From Hippasteria phrygiana (taxonomy: Eukaryota > Echinodermata > Asteroidea > Valvatida > Goniasteridae), in NCBI GenBank assembly GCA_037893225.1, contig JAZGUH010000756.1, forward strand, positions 379,501 to 443,500: a stretch of 64,000 nt of DNA, read 5' to 3'. Position 1 is the first letter of the stretch, and every line of letters begins with the position of its first letter. Positions 11,264-22,466 of this stretch are shown one piece after another. Both the position numbers and the translations under genes were made by a program. The notes beneath the pieces are model-generated. The model did not search any database and was not told the origin of the DNA. It saw nothing but the letters and a program-made list of their open reading frames with translations.

Positions 11264-11870
11264 CAGGGTGTATCAAAAAGAAGTATACGCTCGGAAAAAT
11301 GTCTCAAATGAAAATTTCAATATTTTTGGAATATGGCACCATACATATGGGTAGAAAACCTTTCAGGCTCTAAAATGACACCATGATCATTTGGCGCATT
11401 TCATGCATGACTGATCAGGGGCTACATTTGCAAACCTTGTCAAAAAACGACTTGCGCACAAAAATGCAGGGTTTTTTAACTGGATCAAAGGCAATAAGAG
11501 ACAAATCCAACATCTGCCTCTTTTAATCACCATTTTCTGTGGAAATTTAATTACAGGTTAATCTTCAACATGACCACCATTCCCTTTGGATACAGACTTC
11601 CGCCCTCCTCAACATGTCATTTACGGCACGCCTGACCATTCCTCTGTCCTGTGTGATGATCGCAACCTCAGCGGTTATGCATCTCTGGAGGTCATCAAGG
11701 TCCGCTGGTGGAGTTGTGAAAACCTTGGATTTAAGATGGCCCCACAAGAAAATTTTTAGTGGTGTAAGGTCTGGGGATCTTGGGGGGGCCACTCCACGGG
11801 GCCATTCAACGCAATTACACGATTCTGTGAGGCGTTCAGTCACAATCCTTCTCCGGTGTGGTGGAGCGTA
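11264..11870 (-). pseudogene. Tc/mariner-superfamily transposase end, minus strand
   Basis: The - strand reads PPRSPDLTPLKIFLWGHLKS, then KVFTTPPADLDDLQRCITAE and a tail MVRRAVNDMLRRAEVCIQ. 'RSPDL(N/T)PL-x-x-F-L-W-G' is the last catalytic block of DDE/DDD transposases that use 'transposable-element' C-termini of this type. The sequence runs toward a terminus at 11264 (ACAGGGTGTATCAAAAAGAA). The N-terminal two thirds are missing, so the copy is inactive. It faces a second fragment on the + strand. Confidence 0.75.
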
Positions 11871-11879
11871 ACTGCATTG

Positions 11880-12300
11880 AATTGAATTGCCCCGTGGAGT
11901 GCCCCCCCCCCCCCCCCCCCAAGATCCCCAGACCACACCACTGGATTTTTTCTTGTGAGGCCATCTCAAATCCAAGGTTTTCACAACTCCACCAGCTGAC
12001 CTTGATGACCTCCAGAGACGCGTAACCGCTGAGGTTGCGATCATCACACAGGACAGAGGATTAGTCAGGCATGCCCAGTGGTGTATTCAGCGAGGCGCAG
12101 GGGGGTAAGTTTTCTTCCCCCACCCCACGGCGGCATTTGAAGCGTCATAAAAAAACAAAAAGAAATGGTGTTTTTACGACAGTTTTAAGACGATCAGACG
12201 TTGTTTGCCCTCCCTGGTATGCTGCTGGGCGTGCCATAAATGACGTGTTGAGGAGGGCGGAAGTATGTATTCAAAGGAATGGTGGTCATGTTGAACAGGC
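11880..12300 (+). pseudogene. Second, inverted fragment of the same transposase, interrupted
   Basis: The + strand carries the same region: GHLKSKVFTTPPADLDDLQR, then VTAEVAIITQDRG, and after an interruption RAINDVLRRAEVCIQRNGGH. With 11570-11870 it makes an imperfect inverted repeat centred near 11880. A 22-base C run at 11900-11921 lies at the junction. About 155 unrelated bases (12075-12230, with CCCAGTGGTGTATTCAGC at one end and GCTGCTGGG at the other) interrupt it and look like a further small insertion. Confidence 0.7.
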
Positions 12301-13440
12301 ATGCAACTTTTCCTTGGATCAGCTGATTTCCTCATTTTTTACTTCACACTTATGCCATTGAAAATTGAAAAACACTGTACAAAGTCTTGTAAAGATTGGA
12401 ATTTCCTCGTTTTTTGTTAATTCCAGGTTGCATGCCTGACTACAGTATTTTGACAAAAACAAGAATCGTGATTTTTTTTACCAATTTCATATAAATTGCA
12501 ATTACTCAAAAATAGGTCGTACGACTTACATATGTCCGATTTCCCTTGTGGACGCCACAATTGGAACTGACACACCATGGAACCAACATTTTGACAAATG
12601 GAATAATTTTCTTAATTGAAGCCTTTCAAAAAGTTGGCTTGTTCACTTGTTTCTTTCTAGCCAATTAGCACTGCGGTAATTGTTGACATGAGTCACGTTC
12701 CTTGAGAAATGTAATGGTTTGAAGTGTGTTGCATATAGAGTAATTGTGTCCTAAGGTTTATTGATCAATTTGATTGTCCAGTCTGGGTCAGTGGTGACAG
12801 ATGGCACATTGACTGGCCTAATCGTTGGTCACCCATTGTGACAGCAATTGAGTATCATGCTCGTCACTGAAAGAAAACTAACTATCAGTACAAACCTTAA
12901 TTATGACGACTACATACATACTGTAAAAGGAATCGTAGCATAATGTCAGAGCTGCTACATGTGTGCCCTTGCTCTGATCGAAAACTTGAATTTAATGGAT
13001 TGCAATGACAAATTGTGGGGAAAAACTATTTTTGAATGAAAAATGACATGTACTGATGATGTAAATATATTACTCACATAAAGTAGGAGCTACCCACTCC
13101 TAATTCCAGATTTGAAACTTATTTCAATCTGCTTATTTGTCGGTCAGTTGTTTTCATAAAATCTTTCATTGGAAAGCTCATAACTTATCTAATGCTAGCA
13201 ATGGCATGGGAAAATTTGTAAAGAATGTTTAATTTGCGAATTCCTAAAAATAGAATGATTTATAAAGACTTTTATGATAGACTGTTAGGAAACTGAGCGG
13301 TGAATTTTGCCTGCTTATATACATGTAGTCCCTCGAAATAGTCTGATTCTATTTTTTCACTTGAATGGTCTCAGACCAGCAGTTTTTTGTTTTGTTTGAT
13401 TTTCTTTTGCATTAATAGGCCCAGCTATATAACCAGTTGT
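12301..13440. other. Stretch with no feature found
   Basis: AT-rich DNA without a supportable exon, transposon terminus or tandem repeat. Confidence 0.5.
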
Positions 13441-13770
13441 AATCAGTCAATCACAAGTCACTTCACGTTTTTTGTGTCGAGCCATGTCACCAGCTATTCA
13501 AACACACTATATAACAAAAGCATTCCTTTGTCATTGTTCATCCCATGTAGCTTATGAGCGGACTTGTGATCCGACTTGTGATCCGACTTGTGATCCGACT
13601 TGTGATCCGACTTGTGATCCGACTTGTGATCCGACTAGTGATCCGACTAGTGATCCGACTAGTGATCCGACTAGTGATCCGACTAGTGATCCGACTAGTG
13701 ATCCGACTAGTGATCCGCCTAGTGATCCGCCTAGTGATCCGCCTAGTGATCCGCCTAGTGATCCCCCCCC
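13441..13770. repeat. 12-bp minisatellite grown from a hAT-MITE end
   Basis: 13441-13556 resembles the inner part of the hAT MITE (GCATTCCTTTGTCATTGTT, then GTAGCTTATGA). It then passes into a 12-bp array, 13557-13766: six units GACTTGTGATCC, seven GACTAGTGATCC and four GCCTAGTGATCC, in blocks. Long ORFs on both strands (CDPT/SDPT and GSLV repeats) are by-products, since 12 is a multiple of three. Confidence 0.8.
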
Positions 13771-14085
13771 CAATAATTTTCCTCTATTTTCCTCTTGTCG
13801 TTTTATGGGTCATTGGTTTTTACATGTACATGTACATGTACATGTACCAGTATACACCAACATACACAAAGATCTGCACACATTTTCAAAAATGTCCCAG
13901 TATACACAAGAGAGACCAAGTACAAAACGCTTTACAATTATTTTTGGTTGTGTGTTTTTCCTGTGGTCCCCCCCCCCCCCCCCCCACAAACCTCAACGGG
14001 AAATCGCCACTGCTGATTTTTCATATTTGTGATACTGATTCAAGTATTATGATTATTGGATTACTGGTTTCTCATGGATCATCAG

Positions 14086-14377
14086 GAAGACGAATGATGG
14101 GGGTGCTGTCAATGATCCCCAACTGCGCAACTTTACCAACCTGGCTGCCAGGATGCGTCAAGGTGGTTCACATCCCCCTTCGTCCTGCAGCGCCGACACC
14201 TGCACTTCAGGGGAAGAAGCATCATCCGCTGTAGACCAGAGATACAGTGCGAGTACTGTGTTAGACACTGAGGAGGAAGAATACACACTCAGCGTAGTTA
14301 ACCCAGCGTTTGGCGAGGGGCTGTTTGGGTTGCGGGTGATCAGACAGAGGGTACCTTTCCGGACCAGCACAGTGCAA
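14086..14377 (+). CDS. Exon 1 seen here of ARB_06907-like secreted hydrolase-family protein (internal exon)
   Basis: Internal coding exon of the only host gene I can support. It reads KTNDGGAVNDPQLRNFTN and continues to VPFRTSTVQ, then a consensus donor GTGAGT at 14378; it ends in phase 0. The preferred acceptor is the AG at 14084-14085, which follows a pyrimidine-rich tract. A second possible acceptor is the AG at 14043-14044, since the frame stays open up to a TGA at 14036. One N-glycosylation sequon (NFT) fits a secreted protein. The middle (SSAVDQRYSAS, then DTEEEE) is low-complexity and acidic. In the family as I know it, this segment follows the alpha/beta-hydrolase core and leads into a beta-rich C-terminal part. 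The upstream exons with the hydrolase core were not found in 1-14085, so the gene probably extends beyond the left edge. Coding status is well supported by phase continuity with six further exons; the family name is from memory. Confidence 0.8.
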
Positions 14378-14567
14378 GTGAGTTTGCCAGTTGGAATTAT
14401 ATCAGCCGTGCAAAGCACGCTGATATAATATTGTATTTGTCCAATTTCCTTCTTTTTTTCTTTCTTTCTTTCTTCAGGCAAACGCTCACAAAAAAGTGCT
14501 ATATCTGCCAAAATCCTAGGCCGATTTTAGCCAAATTTGGACAGGACCTTCCTTAACTTGTGTCCTC

Positions 14568-16002
14568 CAGTGGTGTGCAAAATTATTCGAACACTTGGCA
14601 TATTTTAGGTACTTCAGTTGTTTGTGATGAAATGGCAATCAATAATACCCATGAAATGTTTTGATTTTCAACAATAGTGCTTGTAGACGTGTGCAAGATT
14701 ATTTGAACACTTGGCATATTTTAGATAACGTTGTTGGTGATGAAATAAGCCAGTTTACTAATGTATTCAAATTCATGGACGTTTCATCCAGACAACCCTC
14801 TAGTTCGTTCACCTGTTGCTCGTTATTCTGTAGTTCTTTTGTCAAAATCAATTGCAATGCTCTTTGCATACATTAGTTGTTGCTACATGTATGTCTGGCA
14901 AGCTCCTTTTGTTAAACAAGGTATGCATGAAATTTTAAATACATACATTGTGAAAATCCCCTATTATGGGAAAGGGTACATCAAGCCATCCGAACTAGCC
15001 CAGAGCACAGATCACTACGGCTTGCATGGTAAGGGCAAAGAAGGAACTTACAACCGAGCAAAGGGCACAAATAAAGGCCCAATATTGAGCCCAATAATGG
15101 AACTTATTACCGATCAATAGCTACAGACATAAAATGAGTAGCAGCTAAGAAGCCATTGCTGAGGGAGAACAATAGAGTGAAACGTCTGTTTTTGCGAAGA
15201 AACACAAGCATTGGACAAATGAGGATTGGTATAATAAAGTCCTGCGGACTGCTGAATCTAAGTTTGAACAGTTTGGAACCAAACGGCGAGTGTACGTGCG
15301 GAGACGGAAGGGTGAAAGGTACAAGAATGAATGCCTTTTGCCAACTGTAAAGCACGGTGGGGGTAAGTATCATGGTGTGGGGTGCAGTTTCGGCAGCAGG
15401 AACTGGTGACCTACAATGTGTAGTGAAAAAAGATGGAATAATGGACAAGAAAGTCTATCACAACATTCTTGTAAGGCATGGATTACCTTCCGGAAGTCGC
15501 CTGATTGGACAGGGATTCATTTTTTCAGGAGGACAATGATCCAAAGCATGCATCAACATATTGTAGGAACTACTTAAGTCAGAAGGAAGCCTCTGGAGCA
15601 CTGAAAATGATGGAATGGCCTCCTGAACCCAGACCTTAACCCCATTGAGCAAATCTGGGGTGTAGCTAGACAGATCCAATGTACATTCAAATGAAACCCT
15701 CTGGAATGAACTTCAGAAGACTTGGAACAGCATTAGTGTAGAAACTCTCAGGAAATATAGACACTATGCCCGAAAGATGTGCCGCAGTGATTGCTGCCAA
15801 GGGTGGACACACCAAATATTAGAGTAAAGTTTGATAAAAAAGATGGTAGGACTGGCAGATACTAATTGTGAGCTATATGTGTGCTCACAACAATTACCTT
15901 TTCTATTTAATACAGGTGAAAAAAGTAAACCAGACATTGTAAGGCATTAAATATCAATTTCTTCAGATATGTCAAGTGTTCAAATAATTTTGCACACCAC
16001 AG
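14568..16002 (+). mobile_element. Dead Tc1-like transposon with 30-bp inverted ends
   Basis: Left end CAGTGGTGTGCAAAATTATT at 14568, right end its inverse finishing at 16002 (about 28 of 30 match). The left subterminal block (GTGTGCAA...GAACACTTGGCATATTTTAG) is repeated directly at about 14690. The transposase runs in broken frames between about 15000 and 15790. TA follows the right end, but the left flank is TC. Confidence 0.85.
15215..15790 (+). pseudogene. Tc1-type transposase, frameshifted
   Basis: Successive frames give FEQFGTKRRVYVRRRKGERY, then HGGGKYHGVG / SIMVWGAVSAAGTGDLQCVV, then EDNDPKHA and LNPIEQIWG. These are the usual Tc1 blocks around the DDE catalytic residues: 'W-S-D-E-S-K-F' decayed here to TAESKF so the first Asp is lost, 'Q-D-N-D-P-K-H' with the second Asp kept, and 'P-D-L-N-P-I-E' with the Glu kept. 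At least three frameshifts and several stops separate them. Not functional. Confidence 0.8.
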
Positions 16003-16480
16003 TATATCAAGTAACTAGCATGTGGGGTCAAAGGTCACCTTCTGGTCACCAGTGGTCATTTTCTTCAAAAATACAAAATGCTTCTCCCCCAGTACTTGGT
16101 CAGTTACATCTTTGGAACAAGCCTCATATGGGTTGTTCACAGAATTTGGCCACTGGTCACCTAATGGTCAGTAGGGGTCATTCTATACTGAATCAGGTCA
16201 AATGATTTTTTGCCAACATTCTTTACCTGATTTGAACAATTTTTCGTCAAGTACATGCTTATATAGCCCATACCCTGTACATCATTTTAGTAGATTTCAC
16301 GGTAGTGGTCACTTGGTGGTTATTTTATGAAAATGCAGAAACGCTCACAAATTTTAGCCAAACTTGGTCAAATGCATCATTGGCCAAAGCTCCTTCGGGG
16401 GTATTCACAGAATTGGGCCAAAAGTGGTCAAGTAGTGGTCATCGTATCGAAATGTCTTCACATTGATTACGCGGTACCTG
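16003..16480. repeat. GGTCAC/GTGGTCA-rich repeat tract
   Basis: Imperfect copies of 'TTGGTCAAATGCATC', 'TTCACAGAATTtGGCCA' and 'GTGGTCAcTTGGTGGTCA' words recur with long spacing. Similar text lies just left of the Tc1 element (CGATTTTAGCCAAATTTGG near 14520), so Tc1 probably inserted into this repeat. Confidence 0.45.
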
Positions 16481-16520
16481 CTGCTGCATTGGATTCGAAT
16501 CGGCCAGCCGACCCCGGCAA

Positions 16521-16690
16521 GCTCGGTGGTCGAGTGGTTAAGACGTCTGCACTAGCTAGTTAGCAGGAAGTCGTGGGTTCGAATCCTGCCCGAGTAAGCC
16601 TGTGAATTTGTTCACACAGGCTCTCGGAAAGCACTGAGTATAGAGTGCTTCATACATTACATCGGGATAGGGCAAAAAGAGAAAAATCTC
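16521..16690 (+). mobile_element. tRNA(Leu/Ser)-like SINE
   Basis: Head GCTCGGTGGTCGAGTGGTTA (box A) and GTGGGTTCGAATCCTGCCCG (box B), followed by a body that starts GCCTGTGAATTTGTTCACAC and a hairpin-like GCCTGTG...CACAGGC. Another copy is at 41391-41482 on the - strand, and a tail fragment at 41831-41860. The anticodon arm is degenerate, so this is not a tRNA gene. Confidence 0.7.
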
Positions 16691-18517
16691 TCTTCTAATT
16701 TATATGCACGGGAATGCACGTATAGCCAACAACCGGCCACATGGTCTTTTTCAAACCGTCGTCCATATTAAAGAGGTTGAAGACCAAAGACCAGATATAC
16801 TACTCAAACAAATTAAAGGATCAAACTTAATTATTAATTTGTTTTAACCCCTCCAGTCAATTTGACTTTGAAACACCTGACTGAGCAATTGCATCATCTC
16901 ACATTCTGTGGTGCTTAACCAAGCATGGACATGAGCTGCAGTGTACAATGAGTAAAATCAACTTCAGTACACACCTGACTGAAATTTTCAAAGGCAAATG
17001 TCTGATCCTTTAATTGTTTTGAGTAGTATATTTTGAAAACTGCAGAAAGAGAGGCACATTCTTGGTCAGTAAATTTCAGTAGGTTTTAATAAATTTGCGT
17101 TATACCCAACCTCGACCTCACTTGTTTTTTTTTTTAGCCAGAAAACTAACTTGTACTTGTCAGCAATGTAATATTCATCAGCAGACCAATACAGCCGATG
17201 AGTTGTTCCTCTCTTTTCTCTCCGGTATCCTAGCAACAAATAAACACACTAACGCGGCGGGGCGTACTATTCCCATCCAAGGGAAACCGGTACATCAATG
17301 TTGCATCAAAGATCTCTTTAATTTAGCGGATTCAATTTGGGCTAGTTCCCTCGTCATGGACAGCGGGAACGTTTGTTGCCACGGCAACCAAACATCGTTG
17401 GGGGCTGGTTATGCCGTAGCAACCAAGGAAGTCCTGTGCGCACTTAGCTGTGCAACTATTTTGGGGCTGAAAAGTGTTGTCAAGGGAAAACTTGTTTTTC
17501 AGTAGATGGCTTAAAATAGAATTAGAACCACAATGGCATAAATACCTTTCAAAATAAATATCCATGTACATTTTAAAAGTATTTTTTTATAGATTTTCCA
17601 AAAGCAATTTCAATATGCCAATTGTTTGCAGAATATATACAGTACATGATGTTTATCATTGGTGACAAAATACATTTTTCATAATGGTTACATACATGTA
17701 TTAGTCTAGAGAAGAATTATTTTTTACAAAACTGATAAAAAATAATATACTGGTTTTCCTGGGACTTTGTACACAAGCTGTTTCATGTCTTTGATTAAAA
17801 GAGGCACAGGGTCATTGTTATGCATTTTAATAAATTCTTTCTGGTGTTTACACTTTTTGAAAAAAAATCCTCCAAAATAGCCTCTTCATCGTTTAATTTA
17901 AAATATTGTGAAAAAAGTAGAATGGACCAACCCCCAGCGCACAACCTTAACACCCACAACCGCACGCACCCCCCCCCCCCCCCCCCCCACAACCACTTTC
18001 GATATTGAAATGATTCTGATCTACTGATGCAAACTAGTTGGTGTGTACATTACTGAAATGTAACACCTATCTCTTGTTCACACGCACATTTATTTGTGTA
18101 AAGACATTGGCGCGTAAACCACTGCAGACAATGGCAGATGACGTCACACTTCAGAGCTCCACGATATCTGATGTATTGTATCAGAGTAGGCCAAACCATT
18201 TTGTGCTGACACAAAATTAGCTTCCGGGCATGTGCAGTAAAAGCGTCCGACCGCCCCCTGCCCAAGGAATGCTCTTAAATCACTAAAGGTTACCGAAGAA
18301 TTAATAAGCTTTCTAGCCAGTGAGTTGACCCAATCATCCCCTTTGTCAGAATATGGTATTTCCTTTATTCACGAGCAAATATTATTACAATTTTTTTATT
18401 ATTTATTTAATATCAGAGGTACGTGCATTTGCATCTTAGCCGGCAGTAACCAAATTTGATCCAGGCTATGATCTCTGATTTTAAATAGCCCAGTGATAAT
18501 CTCTTCATCTCGTATAG

Positions 18518-18625
18518 ATCCGTTTCAGCGGCCGCCGTGTCAGCCTCACGACCCGCAATGTGGAGGCACTCGGTATTGCCGAAGTCGGCCGTCTTTCCCT
18601 GCCCTGGAGTGCAAGAGAAATTCAG
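18518..18625 (+). CDS. Exon 2 of the same split gene
   Basis: 108 bases, 36 codons, phase 0 at both ends. Acceptor is CGTATAG|ATC and donor is CAG|GTAATG. The peptide starts IRFSGRRVSLTTRNVEALG and ends LPWSAREIQ. The pattern 'hydrophobic-X-V-X-L-T-T-R-N-V' followed by 'LPW...I-VDG' across the next junction is what I associate with the first strands of the C-terminal beta domain in ARB_06907-like proteins and related bacterial hydrolases. Intron 1 (14378-18517) contains a complete dead Tc1 element. Codon use is richer in G+C than the AT-rich flanks, which helps separate this exon from the intron. Confidence 0.82.
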
Positions 18626-19259
18626 GTAATGAGAATTGTCCTTAATTATTTCGGGTCAGGAGAATGGTCTGATTGTGCAGTTTACGTTTGACCCTGACCT
18701 CCTTGATAAATGCAGCTGCACTAATTGGCTACTGTGTTATGTGCTATTATCTTAGGCCTGATCTGCGTCAGGGGAGGCACAACAATAACATGTTTAAACT
18801 TCATATTATCTCTTTGTTCTACAAGGTGATGTGAGGGCTCTAGGATTGGAGAACTATGCCCCCCCCCCCCCCCACAAAACCTAAGAAACGAAATAATACC
18901 CATAATTCCCCTAAAAGTAATAATTATCACAGCAATAATTCCCCAAGGAACAATAAGGAATAAAATGTTGAACAAAAAAAGCTTTTTATTTTTATGGTAA
19001 AAAAAAATTCAAAAATTTACCAAACCTTTTTAAATTTGAAGGCTCTGAAACAGGTCTCTTTAATAATAATAGGCCTATTATTGAGAGTTAACCACGGCCC
19101 TAAGACTACTGTATGGAATTTTTGTGCAGGAATTTTTACCAGTCTCAGATTTTCCCTCTTTTTCGGTCAAATTACTGTTTACATACAAAACAAATCCTGC
19201 AACCAAACCCGAATTCTCATAACCCTAACCCTGCTAAATCTAAATATTTTAATATGATT

Positions 19260-19588
19260 GTTTGACGAATTATAAGTTAAAAAGTTGTATCCTCATTGAG
19301 TGATCCCCACATTGTCGCTTCCCGGGTTGTATCGTAAAATTGGGTGTGATCCCTGGCTATACGGCATTCTGGGTTTATGACTTCTGACTAGCACCCACCC
19401 GAACAAAGATACTGACAATTTGGGAGACTGCCAACATAGGGCAAGATAGTTCAGTTGGTAGTGCGCCGGTACGGTAACCCGGAGGTTGCAGGTTCGAATC
19501 CCGCTCCTGCCAGTTTCTTTGTTCACTTTGAAAATGTATTCAAATTTTCCTAGTCAGTTTCCCTTGTGGATTGTTTGACGAATTATAA
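19260..19588 (+). mobile_element. tRNA-bearing composite repeat with terminal direct repeats and 13-bp TSD
   Basis: TTTTAATATGATT occurs at 19247-19259 and 19589-19601 and marks the insertion. The element begins and ends with GTTTGACGAATTATAA (16-bp perfect direct repeat). The tRNA-like part (box A TAG-TCAGTTGGTAG, box B GGTTCGAATCC) is at about 19440-19513, near the right end and not at the left end as in an ordinary SINE. The body contains GAGTGATCCCCACATTGTCG and ATACGGCATTCTGGGTTTAT. Confidence 0.8.
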
Positions 19589-19904
19589 TTTTAATATGAT
19601 TTTCAACACACCCTTTAGTAAAACAATATACTGAGAATTTACAATGAAAACGTGCCAAAAATCAGAACAGCGCAAGGAACAATTGACGGAACAGTTTCCA
19701 AGTTGATGCAAACTTTCAAACTGCAACTCATGTGATTGGACAGTTGTTTCACAAACCATCTCATGCCATTCACTGCAGTTGCAGTCACAGATAACAATGT
19801 AGCCAGGTACTTTCATGCAGCAAATCAAAAAATCATGGGAAAAGTTTTTATGCATAGACTGATCACAGCCACACCATTGGTAGGTGTACTGATAACCAAT
19901 GCTG

Positions 19905-20252
19905 ATCTGCCAACCAGTATGGATTTTCTGTATTTCGTACGGAAATTCACGGAAAAAACAGAAGTATGAATTTTTGTGTAAGACGGATTTTGTGAAATTG
20001 CTTTGTGTCTTGCTATTGTACTGCATGTGTACTGGCTCATTATTGTGAACGGATGCAACTTTAGCTTTGAAAATCAAAAATAAGGAGACGGTCCGTATTG
20101 AGCATGAGCTCATTAAACTCACCAGGCATGGGGTGTGCACGCATAGCATGAGCTAAAAAAGAATCAGATTCGTGAAAAATATGGATTTTTCAGAGCAAAA
20201 TACTGATTTTTTGCTTTGTGAATACTGAAATGAGTCTGAAAAGGTTGGCAGC
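19905..20252. mobile_element. MITE, second copy of the 467-1126 family without the nested insert
   Basis: Left GATCTGCCAACCAGTATGG, right AAGGTTGGCAGC. It serves as the empty-site paralog showing that 545-808 is an insertion. Confidence 0.6.
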
Positions 20253-20549
20253 ACTGCTTACGAGCCATCTGACTACATAACATGAAAGACTGGTTTTAGA
20301 TGGCCTTCAGAACGTTTATTGCCCTCCTCCCAGCACACATTATTGTTGAGTGCATTATTTTAGTTTTGCATAATCCATAAATAGACATAAAATGCTCATT
20401 CCTCTTCCTGACGTACATTGTACATGAACATGTAGTACGCATACTCTTTTTTGTGTGCCTGTGAGAAAAAAAAACTTATTGTAATAGTTGGAGGTACATG
20501 TAGCACAGTGTTTAAGTGTTTAATTTGATTATGTAATTATATGGTGATA

Positions 20550-21460
20550 TGCCTGCATTAGGACTAGAGAAAATCTGCCTCATCACCAAATGTGAAAACC
20601 TTATTTACTGCATCACTTCAGAAGATACGATATTTCAAAGAATAACTTCTGGGTGTTTTCTGCATAATTTTAATGTTTGTGACATTACATCTGTGCACAT
20701 CACCAAAACTGTTGTTAAAAAGACCTTTCTGAAAACCAAGGTGTTAACCTGGTTCCTATATTTACAAATGTTTTACTTTAATCTTCTGGCAATCCCGCAA
20801 GTATACGTAAAAGAACAAAAACACTTCTATCAAATAAAGTCAAGACAAGGTCTATCTAATCACCAAATATGAATAGGAAATTGCTGGATATTTTATATAC
20901 TTTGTGATCATTTTATATCAGATGGGGTCACTATGACGTACAGTGTATATCAAAATAGAGAGATATAGGCTCTTTCTCAATAATGTAAACATATTAAAAA
21001 GTCGAAACGCGTCCCGGTCACATTTTTTGTTCATTCAAACATGTCAGCCATATGACAAATGCATATTGCCATCAAGTAATTGCTGTTGTCGATTAAGAAC
21101 ACAAGAGGACGTGTATACGAGACATTTATAGCAAACCGGATGGTTATTTGTATGGGGTTCATTTTGTCTGTAAATCATTGATGCATCGCACCCCATGACA
21201 GAACCTATATATCTTCAAGTGTAAATAAAATAACCCATTAGCATTAGCATTAGCATTAGCATTAGCATCAACAGTAAAACCCAGTCACAATCTAACTTAG
21301 TGTAGAAAGAAACAAACAAAATATCAGATTCTCTAATTTTAAGTCTCGGATCATCTCATATGATGTGTACAACCAATGGGAGCATTCATCAGCATTGTAC
21401 TATACAGCCTACATGTAGGTATAGACCATGTGCCCTTTGTTTTAATAAATTTACCATATT
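20550..21460. other. Mostly featureless; short hexamer array
   Basis: A five-unit CATTAG array lies at 21237-21270. The rest shows no exon or transposon end that I can support. Confidence 0.45.
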
Positions 21461-21465
21461 CAATT

Positions 21466-21820
21466 GTTGCCCGGCATCGTGTTTGGCATAAATTTGTTTA
21501 AGGAGTGACATCAAAGGTATCACAATTCAAATTGATTTGACCTGCGATGTCACTCTTTAACCAAATTATATGCAGAACACGATGCGTGTGCATACCAGAG
21601 TTGTATATAGTCAAGTCCCTGCAAGTCTTTTCACAAGTCTTTTCGCAAGTCCAGTCAGAAGTCCTTTCATAAAGCCAGTCACAAGTAACTGGATGAACAA
21701 TGACAAAGGAATGCCTTTGTCAAAGCTCATTTGAATAGCTTGTGATTGAAATTAGTATTGGAGTGCTAGTGAGGGACTAGTGAGGGACTCGACTACAGCC
21801 CTGGCGCATACTGCCGGGAA
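21466..21820. mobile_element. Inverted-repeat element with a hAT MITE inside it
   Basis: Outer ends TTGCCCGGCA near 21466 and TGCCGGGAA near 21820. The inner arm pair includes ATCGTGTTTGGCATAAATTTG versus CAAATTATATGCAGAACACGAT. The hAT MITE at 21596-21803 splits the right end. Confidence 0.55.
21596..21803. mobile_element. hAT-type MITE, copy 2
   Basis: Starts CAGAGTTGTATATAGTCAAG and ends GACTCGACTACAGCCCTG. Flanks GTGCATAC (21588-21595) and GCGCATAC (21804-21811) are an 8-bp duplication with one mismatch. The inner part matches the copies at 8880 and 46109. Confidence 0.85.
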
Positions 21821-21892
21821 ATCCACATTTGGCAGAAAGTTTAATATAGGGCCTACTTCTTGAAAGCTTTAAAACTTTCCTTATACATATCA

Positions 21893-21982
21893 TTAACTCT
21901 GCGGTGTGTCATGGCACTGTTTTAGGTCACCATGGTGTAACTTACAGTGCGTGTATATTGTCATGGCACACCACAGGGTTAA
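21893..21982. mobile_element. 90-bp TTAA-flanked hairpin MITE
   Basis: TTAACTCTGCGGTGTGTCAT at the left, and the inverse ending GGGTTAA at the right. About 25 bases at each end pair imperfectly. TTAA at both edges (21893-21896, 21979-21982) suggests piggyBac-type mobility. Confidence 0.65.
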
Positions 21983-22466
21983 AGTATTGACGTAAAGTGT
22001 AAAACGGGAAAATTGTTGCCTTTGCACATTGTGTTTCTGAGCAGTGGTACCCACAGAAGCCTATTCCACCTACGTGACTGAACCAGATTAAAGACTCATC
22101 TCAACACACTTGAAACAAAACCATTGTCATTACTTTTGAAGTGCAACTTTTTTTGTAGAGTGATGTTATGCAACAAACCCAAAGCAGCCTTGGTCAAACT
22201 TTGTTTGCATTTTTGAAATGATAAAACCTGAGGCAAACACACAGTTGCCTATGGACAGAGTAGAATTTCTGGAGATCAGGTGAGCATATCTAGCGGCCAT
22301 TTTGATGATAATACCCATTGGGTGGTGTACTGTTTTTGACAGTCGCTTTTTGCTAAAATTTATATAACTACATGTACCACCCTGGGGTAAAAAAATCTAA
22401 TTTCTTTTATTGTTAAAGTTCCTACATGACCTGATGCCAGATGACCCCATAGAGTCACCATATCTA

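Noticed and set aside
13472..14234. Long ORFs with CDPT/SDPT, RLVI and (minus strand) GSLV repeats
   Set aside because: They come from a 12-bp minisatellite, which keeps every frame open on both strands. No splice or start context and no family match.
17095..17505. 136-codon ORF in intron 1
   Set aside because: Not in phase with exons 1 and 2, no family resemblance, and no good acceptor/donor pair found.
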